From contig DALZEF010000003.1 in assembly GCA_031979385.1 (NCBI GenBank), positions 62,001-126,000 of the forward strand: 64,000 nt of DNA. Direction: 5' to 3'. The notes below the pieces were generated by a model. The model had not been told where the DNA came from. It did no database searches and saw only the letters and a list, made by a program, of their open reading frames with translations. This DNA comes from Timonella sp031979385 (GTDB taxonomy: Bacteria > Actinomycetota > Actinomycetes > Actinomycetales > Cellulomonadaceae). Position 1 is the first letter of the stretch. Every line of letters begins with the position of its first letter. Positions 7,087-17,800 of the stretch are shown here, piece by piece. Both the position numbers and the translations under genes were made by a program.

Positions 7087-9189
7087 TTACTCGCCCCGGG
7101 TCTTCTTGATGATCTCTTCGGCAACTGCGCGAGGAACCTCGGCGTAGCTGTCAAAGGACATCGAGTACACTGCGCGTCCCTGCGTCTTGGAACGCAAGTC
7201 ACCGATGTACCCGAACATTTCTGACAATGGTACCTGCGCACGCACTACCTTGACACCAGTGGCGTCTTCCATGGATTGAATCATTCCACGGCGGGAGTTA
7301 ATGTCACCGATAACATCACCCATGTACTCCTCAGGAGTACGCACCTCGACGGCCATCACTGGCTCGAGGATAACTGGGTCGGCACGCTTTGCACCTTCAC
7401 GGAGCACCATCGTACCGGCGATCTTGAACGCCATTTCTGACGAGTCAACGTCGTGGTAGGCGCCATCGAGCAGACGGGCCTTCACGCCGACGAGTGGGAA
7501 CCCTGCAAGGACACCCTGCTGCATTGCCGACTGGATACCAGCGTCAACCGATGGGATGTACTCACGTGGGATACGACCACCGGTGACCTCGTTGGAGAAC
7601 TCGTAGAGTGCACCCTCGGTGGTCTCGAGTGGCTCGAAGGTCACCTGCACCTTAGCGAACTGACCGGAACCACCGGTCTGCTTCTTGTGGGTGTAGTCGA
7701 TCTTCTCTGCCACACGGCGGATGGTCTCGCGGTATGCCACCTGTGGCTTACCAACGTTTGCCTCAACCTTGAACTCACGACGCATACGGTCAACGAGGAT
7801 GTCGAGGTGGAGCTCACCCATACCACCGATAACGGTCTGGCCGGTCTCCTCATCGAGCTTGACGCGGAAGGTTGGGTCTTCCTCAGCAAGCTTCTGGATA
7901 GCGGTCGAGAGCTTCTCCTGGTCAGCCTTCGTCTTTGGCTCGATGGCCACGTCGATAACTGGCTCAGGGAAGGTCATCGACTCGAGAACAACCTGGTTCT
8001 GCGGGTCACACAGGGTGTCGCCCGTGGTGGTGTCCTTCAGGCCGATGAACGCGTAGATGTGCCCTGCAGTTGCCTCTTCAACAGGGTTTTCCTTGTTGGA
8101 GTGCATCTGGAAGAGCTTACCGATACGTTCCTTCTTACCCTTTGTCGCGTTGACAACCTGCGCACCGGACGAGACCTTACCGGAGTACACGCGAACATAG
8201 GTGAGCTTACCGAAGAATGGGTGAGCTGCGACCTTGAACGCGAGTGCGGAGAATGGCTCTTCCGAACTAGGGGAACGCGTGATGACCTTTTCCTCGTCGT
8301 TGACTGCGTGACCTTCAACGGCTGGCACGTCAAGTGGCGATGGGAGGTAGTCGATCACGGCGTCAAGCATCGGCTGGACACCCTTGTTCTTGAATGCGGA
8401 ACCACACAGAACTGGGAATGCTTCACCGGCAATGACGAGTTTGCGGATACCGGACTTGATTTCCGCGACGGTCAGTTCCTCGCCACCGAGGTACTTCTCC
8501 ATCAGTTCGTCGTCAGCCTCAGCAACGTCTTCGATGAGCTGCGCACGGTACTCCGCCGCCTTCTCGACGAGGTCTGCTGGGATCTCTTCGACATCGTAGG
8601 CTTCGCCGAGCTTGGTTTCACCGTGCCAGACGTATGCCTTTTCCTCGATGAGGTCGACCATTCCGATGAAGTCGTTTTCCGCACCGATTGGAAGCTGGAT
8701 AACGAGTGGCTTGGCCTTGAGGCGGTCCACGATGGTCTTTACGGTGAAGTAGAAGTCCGCACCGAGCTTGTCCATCTTGTTGACAAAGCAGATACGTGGA
8801 ACGTTGTACTTGTCAGCCTGACGCCAAACGGTCTCGGACTGTGGTTCAACACCTTCCTTACCGTCGAACACCGCAACTGCACCGTCAAGAACGCGAAGCG
8901 AACGCTCCACCTCAACCGTGAAGTCAACGTGTCCTGGGGTGTCAATGATGTTGATCTGGTTTTCGTGCCAGTAGCAAGTGGTTGCAGCGGAGGTAATGGT
9001 GATACCGCGCTCCTGCTCCTGTTCCATCCAGTCCATGGTCGATGCACCGTCGTGGGTTTCACCGATCTTGTAGTTCACACCCGTGTAGAACAGGATGCGC
9101 TCTGTGGTGGTGGTCTTTCCAGCATCAATGTGGGCCATGATGCCGATGTTGCGGACCTTGCGTAGGTCCGTCTGCACGTCAAGTGCCAC
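7087..9189 (-). CDS. fusA: elongation factor G
   Basis: EF-G translocase GTPase, 700 residues. Motifs seen: AHIDAGKTTTTERILFYTG (P-loop), GITITSAATT (switch), DTPGHVDF (G3), NKMDKLGADF (G4), then domains II-V with the GGMGELHLDILVDRMRREF and PVIDVAIEPKT segments and the C-terminal RRGMIQSMEDATG block. Full length. Third gene of the str operon, after rpsG. It drives ribosome translocation and, with RRF, recycling. Confidence 0.98.
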   Translation of the reverse strand: MALDVQTDLRKVRNIGIMAHIDAGKTTTTERILFYTGVNYKIGETHDGASTMDWMEQEQERGITITSAATTCYWHENQINIIDTPGHVDFTVEVERSLRVLDGAVAVFDGKEGVEPQSETVWRQADKYNVPRICFVNKMDKLGADFYFTVKTIVDRLKAKPLVIQLPIGAENDFIGMVDLIEEKAYVWHGETKLGEAYDVEEIPADLVEKAAEYRAQLIEDVAEADDELMEKYLGGEELTVAEIKSGIRKLVIAGEAFPVLCGSAFKNKGVQPMLDAVIDYLPSPLDVPAVEGHAVNDEEKVITRSPSSEEPFSALAFKVAAHPFFGKLTYVRVYSGKVSSGAQVVNATKGKKERIGKLFQMHSNKENPVEEATAGHIYAFIGLKDTTTGDTLCDPQNQVVLESMTFPEPVIDVAIEPKTKADQEKLSTAIQKLAEEDPTFRVKLDEETGQTVIGGMGELHLDILVDRMRREFKVEANVGKPQVAYRETIRRVAEKIDYTHKKQTGGSGQFAKVQVTFEPLETTEGALYEFSNEVTGGRIPREYIPSVDAGIQSAMQQGVLAGFPLVGVKARLLDGAYHDVDSSEMAFKIAGTMVLREGAKRADPVILEPVMAVEVRTPEEYMGDVIGDINSRRGMIQSMEDATGVKVVRAQVPLSEMFGYIGDLRSKTQGRAVYSMSFDSYAEVPRAVAEEIIKKTRGE

Positions 9190-9273
9190 GAGTTACCTCT
9201 TCAGGGGTAGGAACAAGATTTGTTCACTGACCGCGGGTACTCACGGTGTCCCGGTTGAGCGGGACCGAGAGTA

Positions 9274-9744
9274 TTACCAGCGGTAGTGTGCAAACGCCTT
9301 GTTCGATTCGGCCATCTTGTGCATGTCCTCGCGGCGCTTCACAGCTGCCCCGAGACCGTTGGATGCGTCGAGGATCTCGTTCATGAGACGCTCGGTCATC
9401 GTCTTTTCGCGGCGTGCGCGCGAGTAGTCGGTCAACCAGCGAAGCGCCAGAGTGGTCGCACGTGCTGCACGAACCTCGACTGGAACCTGGTAGGTTGCAC
9501 CACCGACGCGGCGGGAGCGAACCTCAAGCGCTGGGCGGATGTTCTCCAACGCGCGCTTCAGTGCGATCACTGGGTCTTGGTCGGTCTTCTCGCGGACACC
9601 CTCGAGGGCACCGTAGACGATCGCTTCTGCAGTGGACTTCTTACCGTCGAGAAGAACCTTGTTGATAAGCTGCGTAACCACTGGCGAACCGTAGACTGGG
9701 TCTACAACGAGTGGGCGCTTAGGTGCTGGACCCTTACGAGGCAT
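9274..9744 (-). CDS. rpsG: 30S ribosomal protein S7 (uS7)
   Basis: 156 residues, exact family length: MPRKGPAPKRPLVVDPVYGSP, then ARALENIRPALEVRSRRVGGATYQVPVEV (S7 signature) and the C-terminal KREDMHKMAESNKAFAHYRW. It nucleates assembly of the 30S head and lies near the E site. It starts one base after the rpsL stop, so the pair is translationally coupled. Confidence 0.98.
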   Translation of the reverse strand: MPRKGPAPKRPLVVDPVYGSPVVTQLINKVLLDGKKSTAEAIVYGALEGVREKTDQDPVIALKRALENIRPALEVRSRRVGGATYQVPVEVRAARATTLALRWLTDYSRARREKTMTERLMNEILDASNGLGAAVKRREDMHKMAESNKAFAHYRW

Positions 9745-9745
9745 T

Positions 9746-10120
9746 TCAGCTCTTCTCCTTCTTTGCGCCGTAGCGGGAACGAGCCTGCTTACGGTTCTTT
9801 ACACCCTGGGTGTCAAGAGCACCGCGGATGACCTTGTAACGAACACCTGGAAGGTCCTTAACACGACCACCACGAACGAGCACGATCGAGTGCTCTTGGA
9901 GGTTGTGACCTACACCTGGGATGTAAGCGGTAACTTCAACACCACTTGAGAGCTTGACACGGGCTACCTTACGGAGCGCCGAGTTTGGCTTCTTCGGGGT
10001 GGTTGTGTAAACGCGTGTGCATACGCCGCGTCGCTGAGGGGATCCCTTGAGGGCAGGAGTCTTCGACTTCCCGGCCTTGGACGTCCGCCCCTTACGGACG
10101 AGCTGCTGAATAGTTGGCAC
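9746..10120 (-). CDS. rpsL: 30S ribosomal protein S12 (uS12)
   Basis: 124 residues: MPTIQQLVRKGR, the decoding-centre loop TTPKKPNSALRKVARVKL and the second loop GRVKDLPGVRYKVIRG. Lys43 and Lys88, the two main sites of streptomycin-resistance substitutions, are both lysine, so this copy looks wild type. First gene of the str operon; two candidate promoters lie in the ~350 bp upstream. Confidence 0.98.
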   Translation of the reverse strand: MPTIQQLVRKGRTSKAGKSKTPALKGSPQRRGVCTRVYTTTPKKPNSALRKVARVKLSSGVEVTAYIPGVGHNLQEHSIVLVRGGRVKDLPGVRYKVIRGALDTQGVKNRKQARSRYGAKKEKS

Positions 10121-10171
10121 TACAACTCCGTGTCATTTTGAGCCCGCCGATTCAAAAGTCGGAAGATCGGG

Positions 10172-10200
10172 CCTAAATTGGTCTGTATTGGTTCCGTCAA
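10172..10200 (-). promoter_or_regulatory. candidate proximal promoter of rpsL
   Basis: TTGACG (-35, five of six consensus bases) is followed after 17 bp by TTTAGG as a weak -10, placing a start about 45 bases before the rpsL ATG. The spacing and -35 are good but the -10 is poor. Confidence 0.35.
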
Positions 10201-10470
10201 GCTTTGAGTAGACACGGCTAGATACTCGTAGCGGGGAGCTACCAATACGCCACGTTCCACCGGCTCGATGGCCCGCCAGGAGTTGCCAGTCCTCCGTGCG
10301 GGATGCGCTCCGATGACTTGACGGTTCTTCCACATCTGGTCTGCAGTATCTTGTGGTTCAGCACTGACGACATAGCCAAGAGAGACTGCATGTCTGGCAA
10401 GATCGGCCGGTTCTAAAGAACCTTGGTTCATGCCAGTAGATCCGTCGCGTCAAAACGCGCACAATCACTA

Positions 10471-10499
10471 ACTTTACAGGGCGCAAATGGCCCACGCAA
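10471..10499 (-). promoter_or_regulatory. candidate distal promoter of rpsL
   Basis: TTGCGT, a 17-bp spacer, then TAAAGT (fits the actinobacterial TAnnnT pattern). A transcript from here would have a leader of about 345 bases before rpsL. No gene lies in that leader; the open frame across it does not resemble a protein. Confidence 0.4.
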
Positions 10500-10661
10500 A
10501 GTAGTTTGTCCCACAATAGCCCGTGATCTGTGTCCCATAGGAGGTCAGAAACCATCCCCGTACACCAACCAGATTCACAAGCCACTTCTCTGCAAACTTC
10601 TGCGCGCAGTGTTTTTCACCGCCAGTTCCGCCCCAGCCTGCGTGTATTTTGACGCCATCTG

Positions 10662-10712
10662 ATTGCCGACGAGACGGAGCCTCACCTGCGCACCGCACGG
10701 CTCGTCGTCAAT
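10662..10712. repeat. short intergenic inverted-repeat element (copy a)
   Basis: Arms ATTGCCGACGAG and CTCGTCGTCAAT are inverted copies of each other (11 of 12 match) enclosing 27 bases. Similar arms frame intergenic elements at 20312 and 35296 and, partly, at 62542. The element sits just beyond the rpoC terminator. Confidence 0.45.
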
Positions 10713-10750
10713 GGGCCGAATTTTCGCGGTGCCAAGGCTGCACCAAAAAG

Positions 10751-10785
10751 GAGTGGGCGGCACCGTTGCACGGTGCCGCCCACTC
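10751..10785 (-). terminator. rho-independent terminator of rpoBC
   Basis: Perfect 15-bp stem (GAGTGGGCGGCACCG and its complement) with a five-base TTGCA loop, followed on the minus strand by CTTTTTGG. It lies 22 bp after the rpoC stop. Confidence 0.9.
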
Positions 10786-10807
10786 CCCTAGAGACTATGC
10801 CGAAACA

Positions 10808-13800
10808 TCAGCGGAAGTCCGGAAACTCCAGGTCATCCAGCGGAATCGACTCGCCCGAGCCCATTCCGATGCCGGCGAAGTCGATCTCGTCGTAACCGAA
10901 GTTCGGGTACAACTCGGTCTTCGCCTCTTCAGTTGGCTCAACCTCAACCTCACGGTAACGGGGTAGACCCGTACCGGCTGGGATGAGCTTACCGAGGATG
11001 ACGTTCTCCTTGAGGCCGAGCAGCGGGTCACGGCGACCCGACATCGCAGCCTCGGTGAGAACGCGAGTGGTCTCCTGGAACGATGCAGCCGACAACCATG
11101 ACTCAGTAGCAAGCGATGCCTTGGTGATACCCATGAGCTCTGGACGGCCAGAAGCTGGGGTCGCACCGGTTGCAACCGCACCACGGTTCGCGTCTTCGAA
11201 GCGAGCACGCTCAGCGAGTTCACCAGGAAGCAGTTCCGTGTCGCCCGAGTCAAGCACGGTCACGCGGCGCAGCATCTGGCGCACGATAACCTCGATGTGC
11301 TTGTCGTGGATGTCCACACCCTGCGAACGGTACACGTGCTGAACCTCGTCCACCAGGTGCTTCTGGGTCGCGCGTGGACCGAGGATACGCAGGACCTTCT
11401 TCGGGTCAACCGCACCCTGAACGAACTGAGTACCCACGGCAACTTCCTGACCGTCCTCAACGAGCAGACGCGCACGCTTGGATACCTGATAGGTGATCTC
11501 CTCCGAACCGTCGTTCGGGGTGAGCACGATACGGCGGCTACGCTCCGAGTCATCGATCGAGACGCGGCCGGTGTACTCGGCGATCGGAGCCTCACCCTTC
11601 GGGGTACGAGCCTCGAAGAGTTCCGTGATACGTGGCAGACCCTGCGTGATGTCATCAGCAGATGCGACACCACCGGTGTGGAACGTACGCATCGTCAACT
11701 GAGTACCGGGCTCACCAATCGACTGAGCAGCGATGATACCGACTGCCTCACCGATGTCGACGAGCTTACCGGTTGCCAGCGAACGTCCGTAGCACTTGGC
11801 GCAGGTACCAACACGTGACTCACAGGTCAGCACGGAACGAACCTTGAGGTTCTCCACGCCAGACGCAACGAGCTTGTCGATAAGCACGTCACCGACGTCC
11901 TCACCGGCGCGACCGATGATCTCACCGTCAACCTCAACGTCCTGCGCGAGGGTACGGGTGTAGATCGACTGCTCAACCTTCTCGTGGCGTACGAGGGTAC
12001 CGTCACCGATGTCCTCACCGACAGGCAGGAGCAGACCGCGCTCAGTACCGCAGTCGTCCTCGCGAACGATGACGTCCTGGGACACGTCCACGAGACGACG
12101 GGTCAGGTAACCCGAGTCCGCGGTACGCAGTGCGGTGTCAGCCAAACCCTTACGTGCACCGTGGGTTGCGATGAAGTACTCGAGAACCGAGAGGCCTTCA
12201 CGGTAGTTCGACTTGATCGGACGCGGAATAATGTCACCCTTGGGGTTTGCCACCAGACCACGCATACCCGCGATCTGACGAACCTGCATCCAGTTACCAC
12301 GAGCACCGGAACCAACCATGCGGAAGACCGTGTTGCGTGCAGGGAAGTTCTCCTGCATCGACTTCGCGACCTTGTCGGTGGCCTGGGTCCAGATCTCGAT
12401 GAGTTCCTGACGACGTTCGTCATCGGTGATGAGACCACGGTCGAACTGCTGCTGGATCTTGAGTGCCCGAGCCTCGTGCTCCGCAAGAATCTCGGCCTTC
12501 GCTGCTGGGGTTGCGACATCGGAGATAGCAATCGAGACACCGGAACGGGTCGCCCACTTGAAACCTGCCGACTTCAGTGCGTCGAGCGACTCGGCGACCT
12601 CTACCTTCGGGTAGGTTTCAGCGAGTTCGTTCACGATGATCGACAGTTTCTTCTTGTCCACGACCTCGTTGACGTACGGGTAGTCAACTGGCAGCAACTC
12701 GTTGAAGAGTGCGCGGCCGAGGGTGGTCTCGAAGACGATCGGCTGCCCGAGTTCCCAGCCCTCAGGCGCCTCGAACCCACGTGGTGGCACGAGGTCATCC
12801 ATACGGACCTTGATGACCGCGTTCAGGTCGAGCTCACCGGCGTCGAATGCCATGATGGCCTCCGAAACCGAGGAGAACGCACGACCCTGACCCACTGGGT
12901 CTTCACGGTCGGAGGTCAGGTGGAACAGACCGATGATCATGTCCTGCGAAGGCATGGTCACTGGGCGTCCATCGGATGGCTTCAGGATGTTGTTGCTTGA
13001 AAGCATGAGGATGCGAGCCTCAGCCTGGGCCTCAACCGACAGCGGCAAGTGAACTGCCATCTGGTCGCCGTCGAAGTCAGCGTTGAACGCAGCACACACG
13101 AGTGGGTGCAGGTGGATTGCCTTACCCTCAACGAGCTGCGGTTCGAACGCCTGAATACCAAGGCGGTGCAGGGTCGGTGCACGGTTGAGCAGCACTGGGT
13201 GCTCGGTGATGACCTCTTCGAGGACATCCCACACAACCGAGCGGCCACGCTCGACCATACGCTTGGCCGACTTGATGTTCTGCGCGTGGTTGAGGTCAAC
13301 CAGACGCTTCATCACAAACGGCTTGAACAGTTCGAGAGCCATCTGCTTTGGCAGACCACACTGGTGCAGTTTGAGCTGAGGACCGACAACGATAACCGAA
13401 CGACCAGAGTAGTCAACGCGCTTACCGAGCAGGTTCTGACGGAAACGTCCCTGCTTACCCTTGAGCATGTCGGAGATCGACTTCAGCGGGCGGTTACCCG
13501 GACCGGTGACCGGACGTCCACGACGACCGTTGTCGAACAGCGAGTCAACTGCTTCCTGGAGCATACGCTTCTCGTTGTTCACGATGATCTCGGGGGCACC
13601 GAGGTCGAGAAGGCGCTTCAGACGGTTGTTGCGGTTGATCACGCGACGGTACAGGTCGTTCAGGTCGGAGGTGGCGAAACGGCCACCATCGAGCTGAACC
13701 ATGGGACGCAGGTCTGGTGGAATAACCGGAACAGCGTCCAGAACCATCGACTCCGGCTTGTTGTCCGTGGTCAGGAACGCGTTGACGACCTTGAGGCGCT

Positions 13801-14680
13801 TGAGCGCACGGGTCTTCTTCTGGCCCTTACCGGTACGGATGATCTCACGTAGCGACTCAGCCTCTGCCTCGAGGTCGAAGTTCTGCAGACGCTTCTGAAT
13901 AGCGGCTGCACCCATCGAGCCTTCGAAGTAGGTGCCGTAGCGGTCTACGAGTTCGCGGTAGAGGAGTTCGTCGCCTTCAAGGTCAGCGACCTTGAGGCTC
14001 TTGAACTTCTCCCACACGGCGTTAATGCGGTCGAGTTCTGCGTCCTTGCGCTTACGCAGTTGAGTGAGTTCGCGCTCTGCCGAGTTACGAACCTTGTTCT
14101 TTGCGTCTGCGCGAGCGCCTTCCTCTTCGAGCGCGGCAAGGTCGCGCTCGAGACGGATCTGGCGGTCGTTGAGTTCAGACTCGAAACGGTCCTCGATTTC
14201 CTTCTTTTCGAGGTCGACTTCGTTCTGCAGGTTTGGCAGGTCTTCCTGGCGTGCGTCCTCGTCAACCGAGGTGATCATGTACGCAGCAAAGTAGATGACC
14301 TTTTCGAGGTCTTTTGGCGCGAGATCGAGCAGGTATCCAAGGCGCGATGGAACGCCCTTGAAGAACCAGATGTGCGTGACGGGAGCTGCAAGCTCAATGT
14401 GGCCCATGCGCTCACGGCGCACCTTGGAGCGGGTGACTTCAACACCACAGCGCTCACAGATGATGCCCTTGAAGCGCACGCGCTTGTACTTACCGCAGTA
14501 GCATTCCCAGTCGCGAGTAGGACCGAAGATCTTCTCGCAGAAGAGTCCGTCCTTCTCAGGCTTGAGTGTGCGGTAGTTGATGGTCTCAGGCTTCTTGACT
14601 TCGCCGTGTGACCATACGCGAATGTCTTCAGCATTCGCGAGTCCAATACGAAGCTCGTCGAATTCAGTGACGTCGAGCAA
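10808..14680 (-). CDS. rpoC: DNA-directed RNA polymerase subunit beta'
   Basis: 1290 residues, the catalytic beta' subunit. Seen in order: the N-terminal zinc-binding region (CYCGKYKRVRFKGIICERCGVEVT), a coiled-coil clamp helix stretch around residues 130-210, the absolutely conserved NADFDGDQMAVHLP loop holding the catalytic Mg, the trigger-loop region (TRTFHTGGVASADDITQGLPRITELFEAR), and a second CESRVGTCAKCYGRSL zinc motif. Full length with no frameshift. Follows rpoB by ~125 bp with a hairpin between them. Confidence 0.98.
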   Translation of the reverse strand: MLDVTEFDELRIGLANAEDIRVWSHGEVKKPETINYRTLKPEKDGLFCEKIFGPTRDWECYCGKYKRVRFKGIICERCGVEVTRSKVRRERMGHIELAAPVTHIWFFKGVPSRLGYLLDLAPKDLEKVIYFAAYMITSVDEDARQEDLPNLQNEVDLEKKEIEDRFESELNDRQIRLERDLAALEEEGARADAKNKVRNSAERELTQLRKRKDAELDRINAVWEKFKSLKVADLEGDELLYRELVDRYGTYFEGSMGAAAIQKRLQNFDLEAEAESLREIIRTGKGQKKTRALKRLKVVNAFLTTDNKPESMVLDAVPVIPPDLRPMVQLDGGRFATSDLNDLYRRVINRNNRLKRLLDLGAPEIIVNNEKRMLQEAVDSLFDNGRRGRPVTGPGNRPLKSISDMLKGKQGRFRQNLLGKRVDYSGRSVIVVGPQLKLHQCGLPKQMALELFKPFVMKRLVDLNHAQNIKSAKRMVERGRSVVWDVLEEVITEHPVLLNRAPTLHRLGIQAFEPQLVEGKAIHLHPLVCAAFNADFDGDQMAVHLPLSVEAQAEARILMLSSNNILKPSDGRPVTMPSQDMIIGLFHLTSDREDPVGQGRAFSSVSEAIMAFDAGELDLNAVIKVRMDDLVPPRGFEAPEGWELGQPIVFETTLGRALFNELLPVDYPYVNEVVDKKKLSIIVNELAETYPKVEVAESLDALKSAGFKWATRSGVSIAISDVATPAAKAEILAEHEARALKIQQQFDRGLITDDERRQELIEIWTQATDKVAKSMQENFPARNTVFRMVGSGARGNWMQVRQIAGMRGLVANPKGDIIPRPIKSNYREGLSVLEYFIATHGARKGLADTALRTADSGYLTRRLVDVSQDVIVREDDCGTERGLLLPVGEDIGDGTLVRHEKVEQSIYTRTLAQDVEVDGEIIGRAGEDVGDVLIDKLVASGVENLKVRSVLTCESRVGTCAKCYGRSLATGKLVDIGEAVGIIAAQSIGEPGTQLTMRTFHTGGVASADDITQGLPRITELFEARTPKGEAPIAEYTGRVSIDDSERSRRIVLTPNDGSEEITYQVSKRARLLVEDGQEVAVGTQFVQGAVDPKKVLRILGPRATQKHLVDEVQHVYRSQGVDIHDKHIEVIVRQMLRRVTVLDSGDTELLPGELAERARFEDANRGAVATGATPASGRPELMGITKASLATESWLSAASFQETTRVLTEAAMSGRRDPLLGLKENVILGKLIPAGTGLPRYREVEVEPTEEAKTELYPNFGYDEIDFAGIGMGSGESIPLDDLEFPDFR

Positions 14681-14759
14681 GGTGTCCTACTTCCTTCGTC
14701 CGCCGGCCCGTTGGGTGAAACGACCGGCGCGGTGGAGGTGATACTAAAAGGATTCCTGT

Positions 14760-14792
14760 GTGGTTGGGCGCCTACCCAAGGCGCCCAACCAC
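14760..14792. other. perfect hairpin in the rpoB-rpoC spacer
   Basis: A 14-bp perfect inverted repeat (GTGGTTGGGCGCCT and complement) with a five-base loop lies 13 bp after the rpoB stop. No U-run follows on the minus strand. It could be a weak terminator that tunes rpoC relative to rpoB, or an RNase processing site. Confidence 0.7.
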
Positions 14793-14805
14793 GTAAGAGG
14801 CGAGA

Positions 14806-17800
14806 TTAGATCTCGTCGATAGTCGTGGCAGCGTTTGGACGACGCGACAGGTCGATACCGAGTTCTTCAGTTACGCGGTATGCGTCATCGTCGTTCTCGC
14901 GCATCTCGATCGAGACGCCGTCGGAGGACAGAACCTCAACGTTCAGGCAGAGGGACTGCATTTCCTTGAGGAGCACCTTGAACGACTCTGGGATACCGGA
15001 GTCTGGAATGTTCTCGCCCTTAACGATTGCCTCGTAGACCTTGACACGTCCTGGGACGTCGTCGGACTTGATGGTCAGGAGTTCCTGCAGGGTGTACGCC
15101 GCACCGTATGCCTCGAGTGCCCACACCTCCATCTCACCGAAGCGCTGTCCACCGAACTGCGCCTTACCACCAAGTGGCTGCTGGGTGATCATCGAGTATG
15201 GACCGGTCGAGCGTGCGTGGATCTTGTCGTCCACCAGGTGGTGGAGTTTCAAGATGTACATGTAACCAACCGAGATTGGCTCTGGGAATGGTTCACCGGA
15301 ACGACCGTCGAACAGACGGGCCTTACCGTTTGGACCGACCATGCGGGCGCCGTCGCGGTTCGGCAGGGTCGTGGTGAGAAGGCCCTGGAGGGCCTCTTCC
15401 TCAAGACCGTCGAACACTGGCGTTGCGACTGGCTTGCCTGGCTCGGACTTGTGTGCAACCTCAGGAAGCTTGTTCTTCCACTCAACGTTGCTCTCAGTCG
15501 CGAGTTCGACGTCCCAGCCCTGGGAGGCGATCCATCCGAGGTGCACCTCGAGTACCTGACCGACGTTCATACGTCCTGGCACACCCATTGGGTTCAGGAT
15601 GATGTCAACTGCGGTTCCATCCTCAAGGAATGGCATGTCCTCGACAGGAAGGATGGTCGAGATGACACCCTTGTTACCGTGGCGTCCTGCGAGCTTGTCA
15701 CCGGCGGTGATCTTACGACGCTGTGCGATGTAGACACGCACGAGTTCGTTGACACCCGCTGGCAGTTCGTCGCCGTCTTCACGCTTGAAGGTACGGATCG
15801 CGATGACCGTTCCGGACTCACCGTGTGGCACCTTGAGCGAGGTGTCGCGAACCTCGCGAGCCTTCTCACCGAAGATTGCACGGAGCAGGCGCTCTTCTGG
15901 GGTTAGTTCGGTCTCACCCTTTGGAGTGACCTTACCCACCAGGATGTCGCCGGAGGTTACCTCGGCACCGATGCGGATGATGCCGCGCTCGTCGAGGTCG
16001 GCAAGGACATCTTCCGAAACATTCGGGATGTCGCGGGTGATCTCTTCTGGGCCGAGCTTGGTGTCGCGTGCGTCGATTTCGTGTTCTTCGATGTGGATCG
16101 AGGAGAGAACGTCGTCCTGGACGAGGCGCTGCGACAGGATGATCGCGTCCTCGTAGTTGTGGCCTTCCCACGACATGAACGCAACGAGCAGGTTGCGTCC
16201 GAGAGCAAGCTCTCCACCGTCGGTCGCTGGACCGTCCGCGAGCACAGAACCGATTTCAACGCGCTCACCCTCGTGGGCCACGACGCGCTGGTTGTAGGAG
16301 GTTCCCTGGTTCGAACGGCGGAACTTCTGCACACGGTACGAGGTGGTGGTGCCGTCGTCGTTTGCGACAACGATCAGGTCTGCCGATACCTCGGTGACCA
16401 CACCGGCCTTCTTCGCAACGATGACATCACCGGCGTCGACTGCGGCACGCCATTCCATACCGGTTCCAACGTATGGAGCCTCGGAACGGACCAGTGGCAC
16501 AGCCTGGCGCTGCATGTTCGCACCCATGAGCGCGCGGTTTGCGTCGTCGTGCTCGAGGAATGGAATCAGCGCGGTTGCGACCGACACCATCTGGCGCGGG
16601 GAGACGTCCATGTAGTCAACGTCAACACCTGGAACGTCGTCGGTCTCGCCACCCTTGGTGCGGACCAGAACGCGGTCGAGCTGGAATGAACCATCCTCGT
16701 TGAGAGGGGTGTTTGCCTGCGCGATGACGTAACGGTCCTCATCATCAGCGGTCAGGAAGACAACCTCTTCGGTGACGCGTCCGTTGACGACCTTGCGGTA
16801 TGGGGTCTCGATGAAACCGAACGGGTTGATTCGTCCGAATGATGCCAACGAACCAATCAGACCGATGTTTGGTCCTTCTGGGGTTTCGATTGGGCACATA
16901 CGTCCGTAGTGCGACGGGTGGACGTCACGAACTTCCATGCCTGCACGGTCACGGGACAGACCACCTGGACCAAGTGCCGAGAGTCGGCGCTTGTGGGTCA
17001 GTCCGGCCAGAGGATTGTTCTGGTCCATGAACTGCGACAACTGGGAGGTTCCGAAGAACTCCTTGATGGACGCGACAACCGGGCGGATGTTGATCAGGGT
17101 CTGAGGAGCAATGGCCTCAACTTCCTGGGTTGTCATACGCTCGCGAACAACGCGCTCCATACGGGAGAGACCCGTACGGATCTGGTTTTGGATCAGTTCG
17201 CCAACAGCGCGGATACGACGGTTACCGAAGTGGTCGATGTCGTCGGTCTCAACGCGTACGTCAACAGCCTCGCCGTTACGGTTGCCCTGCAGGGACGATA
17301 CGTCCGCGTGCAGTGCTGCGAGGTACTTGATGGTGGCTACGATGTCCTCGACCGAGAGAACCGACTGGTCGATTGGAGCGTCCACGCCGATCTTCTTGTT
17401 CAGCTTGTAGCGACCGACCTTTGCGAGGTCGTAACGCTTCGGACGGAAGTAGAAGTTCTCCAGCAGGTTGCGTCCGGCTTCGACCGTCGGTGGCTCGCCT
17501 GGGCGGATCTTACGGTAGAGGTCAACGAGTGCTTCCTCTGCCGTGTGAACTGAGTCCTTCTCGAGAGTGTCGAGAACGGCTGGGAAGTCCTTGAACTCCT
17601 CGCGGATCTCGGATTCGGACATGCCGAGGGCCTTGAGCAGCACGGTGACCGACTGCTTGCGCTTGCGGTCGACACGGACACCCACTGCATCGCGCTTGTC
17701 GATCTCGAACTCAAGCCAGGCACCACGCGATGGGATGATCTTTGCCGAGTAGATGTCCTTGTCTGAGGTCTTGTCGGCGACGCGCTCGAAGTAGACACCT

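Noticed and set aside
10120..10431. Minus-strand frame of 103 codons upstream of rpsL
   Set aside because: No family resemblance, lies in the promoter/leader of the str operon, overlaps candidate promoters.
16860..17060. Rifampicin-resistance changes in rpoB
   Set aside because: The key Asp, His and Ser positions of the resistance region are all wild type.
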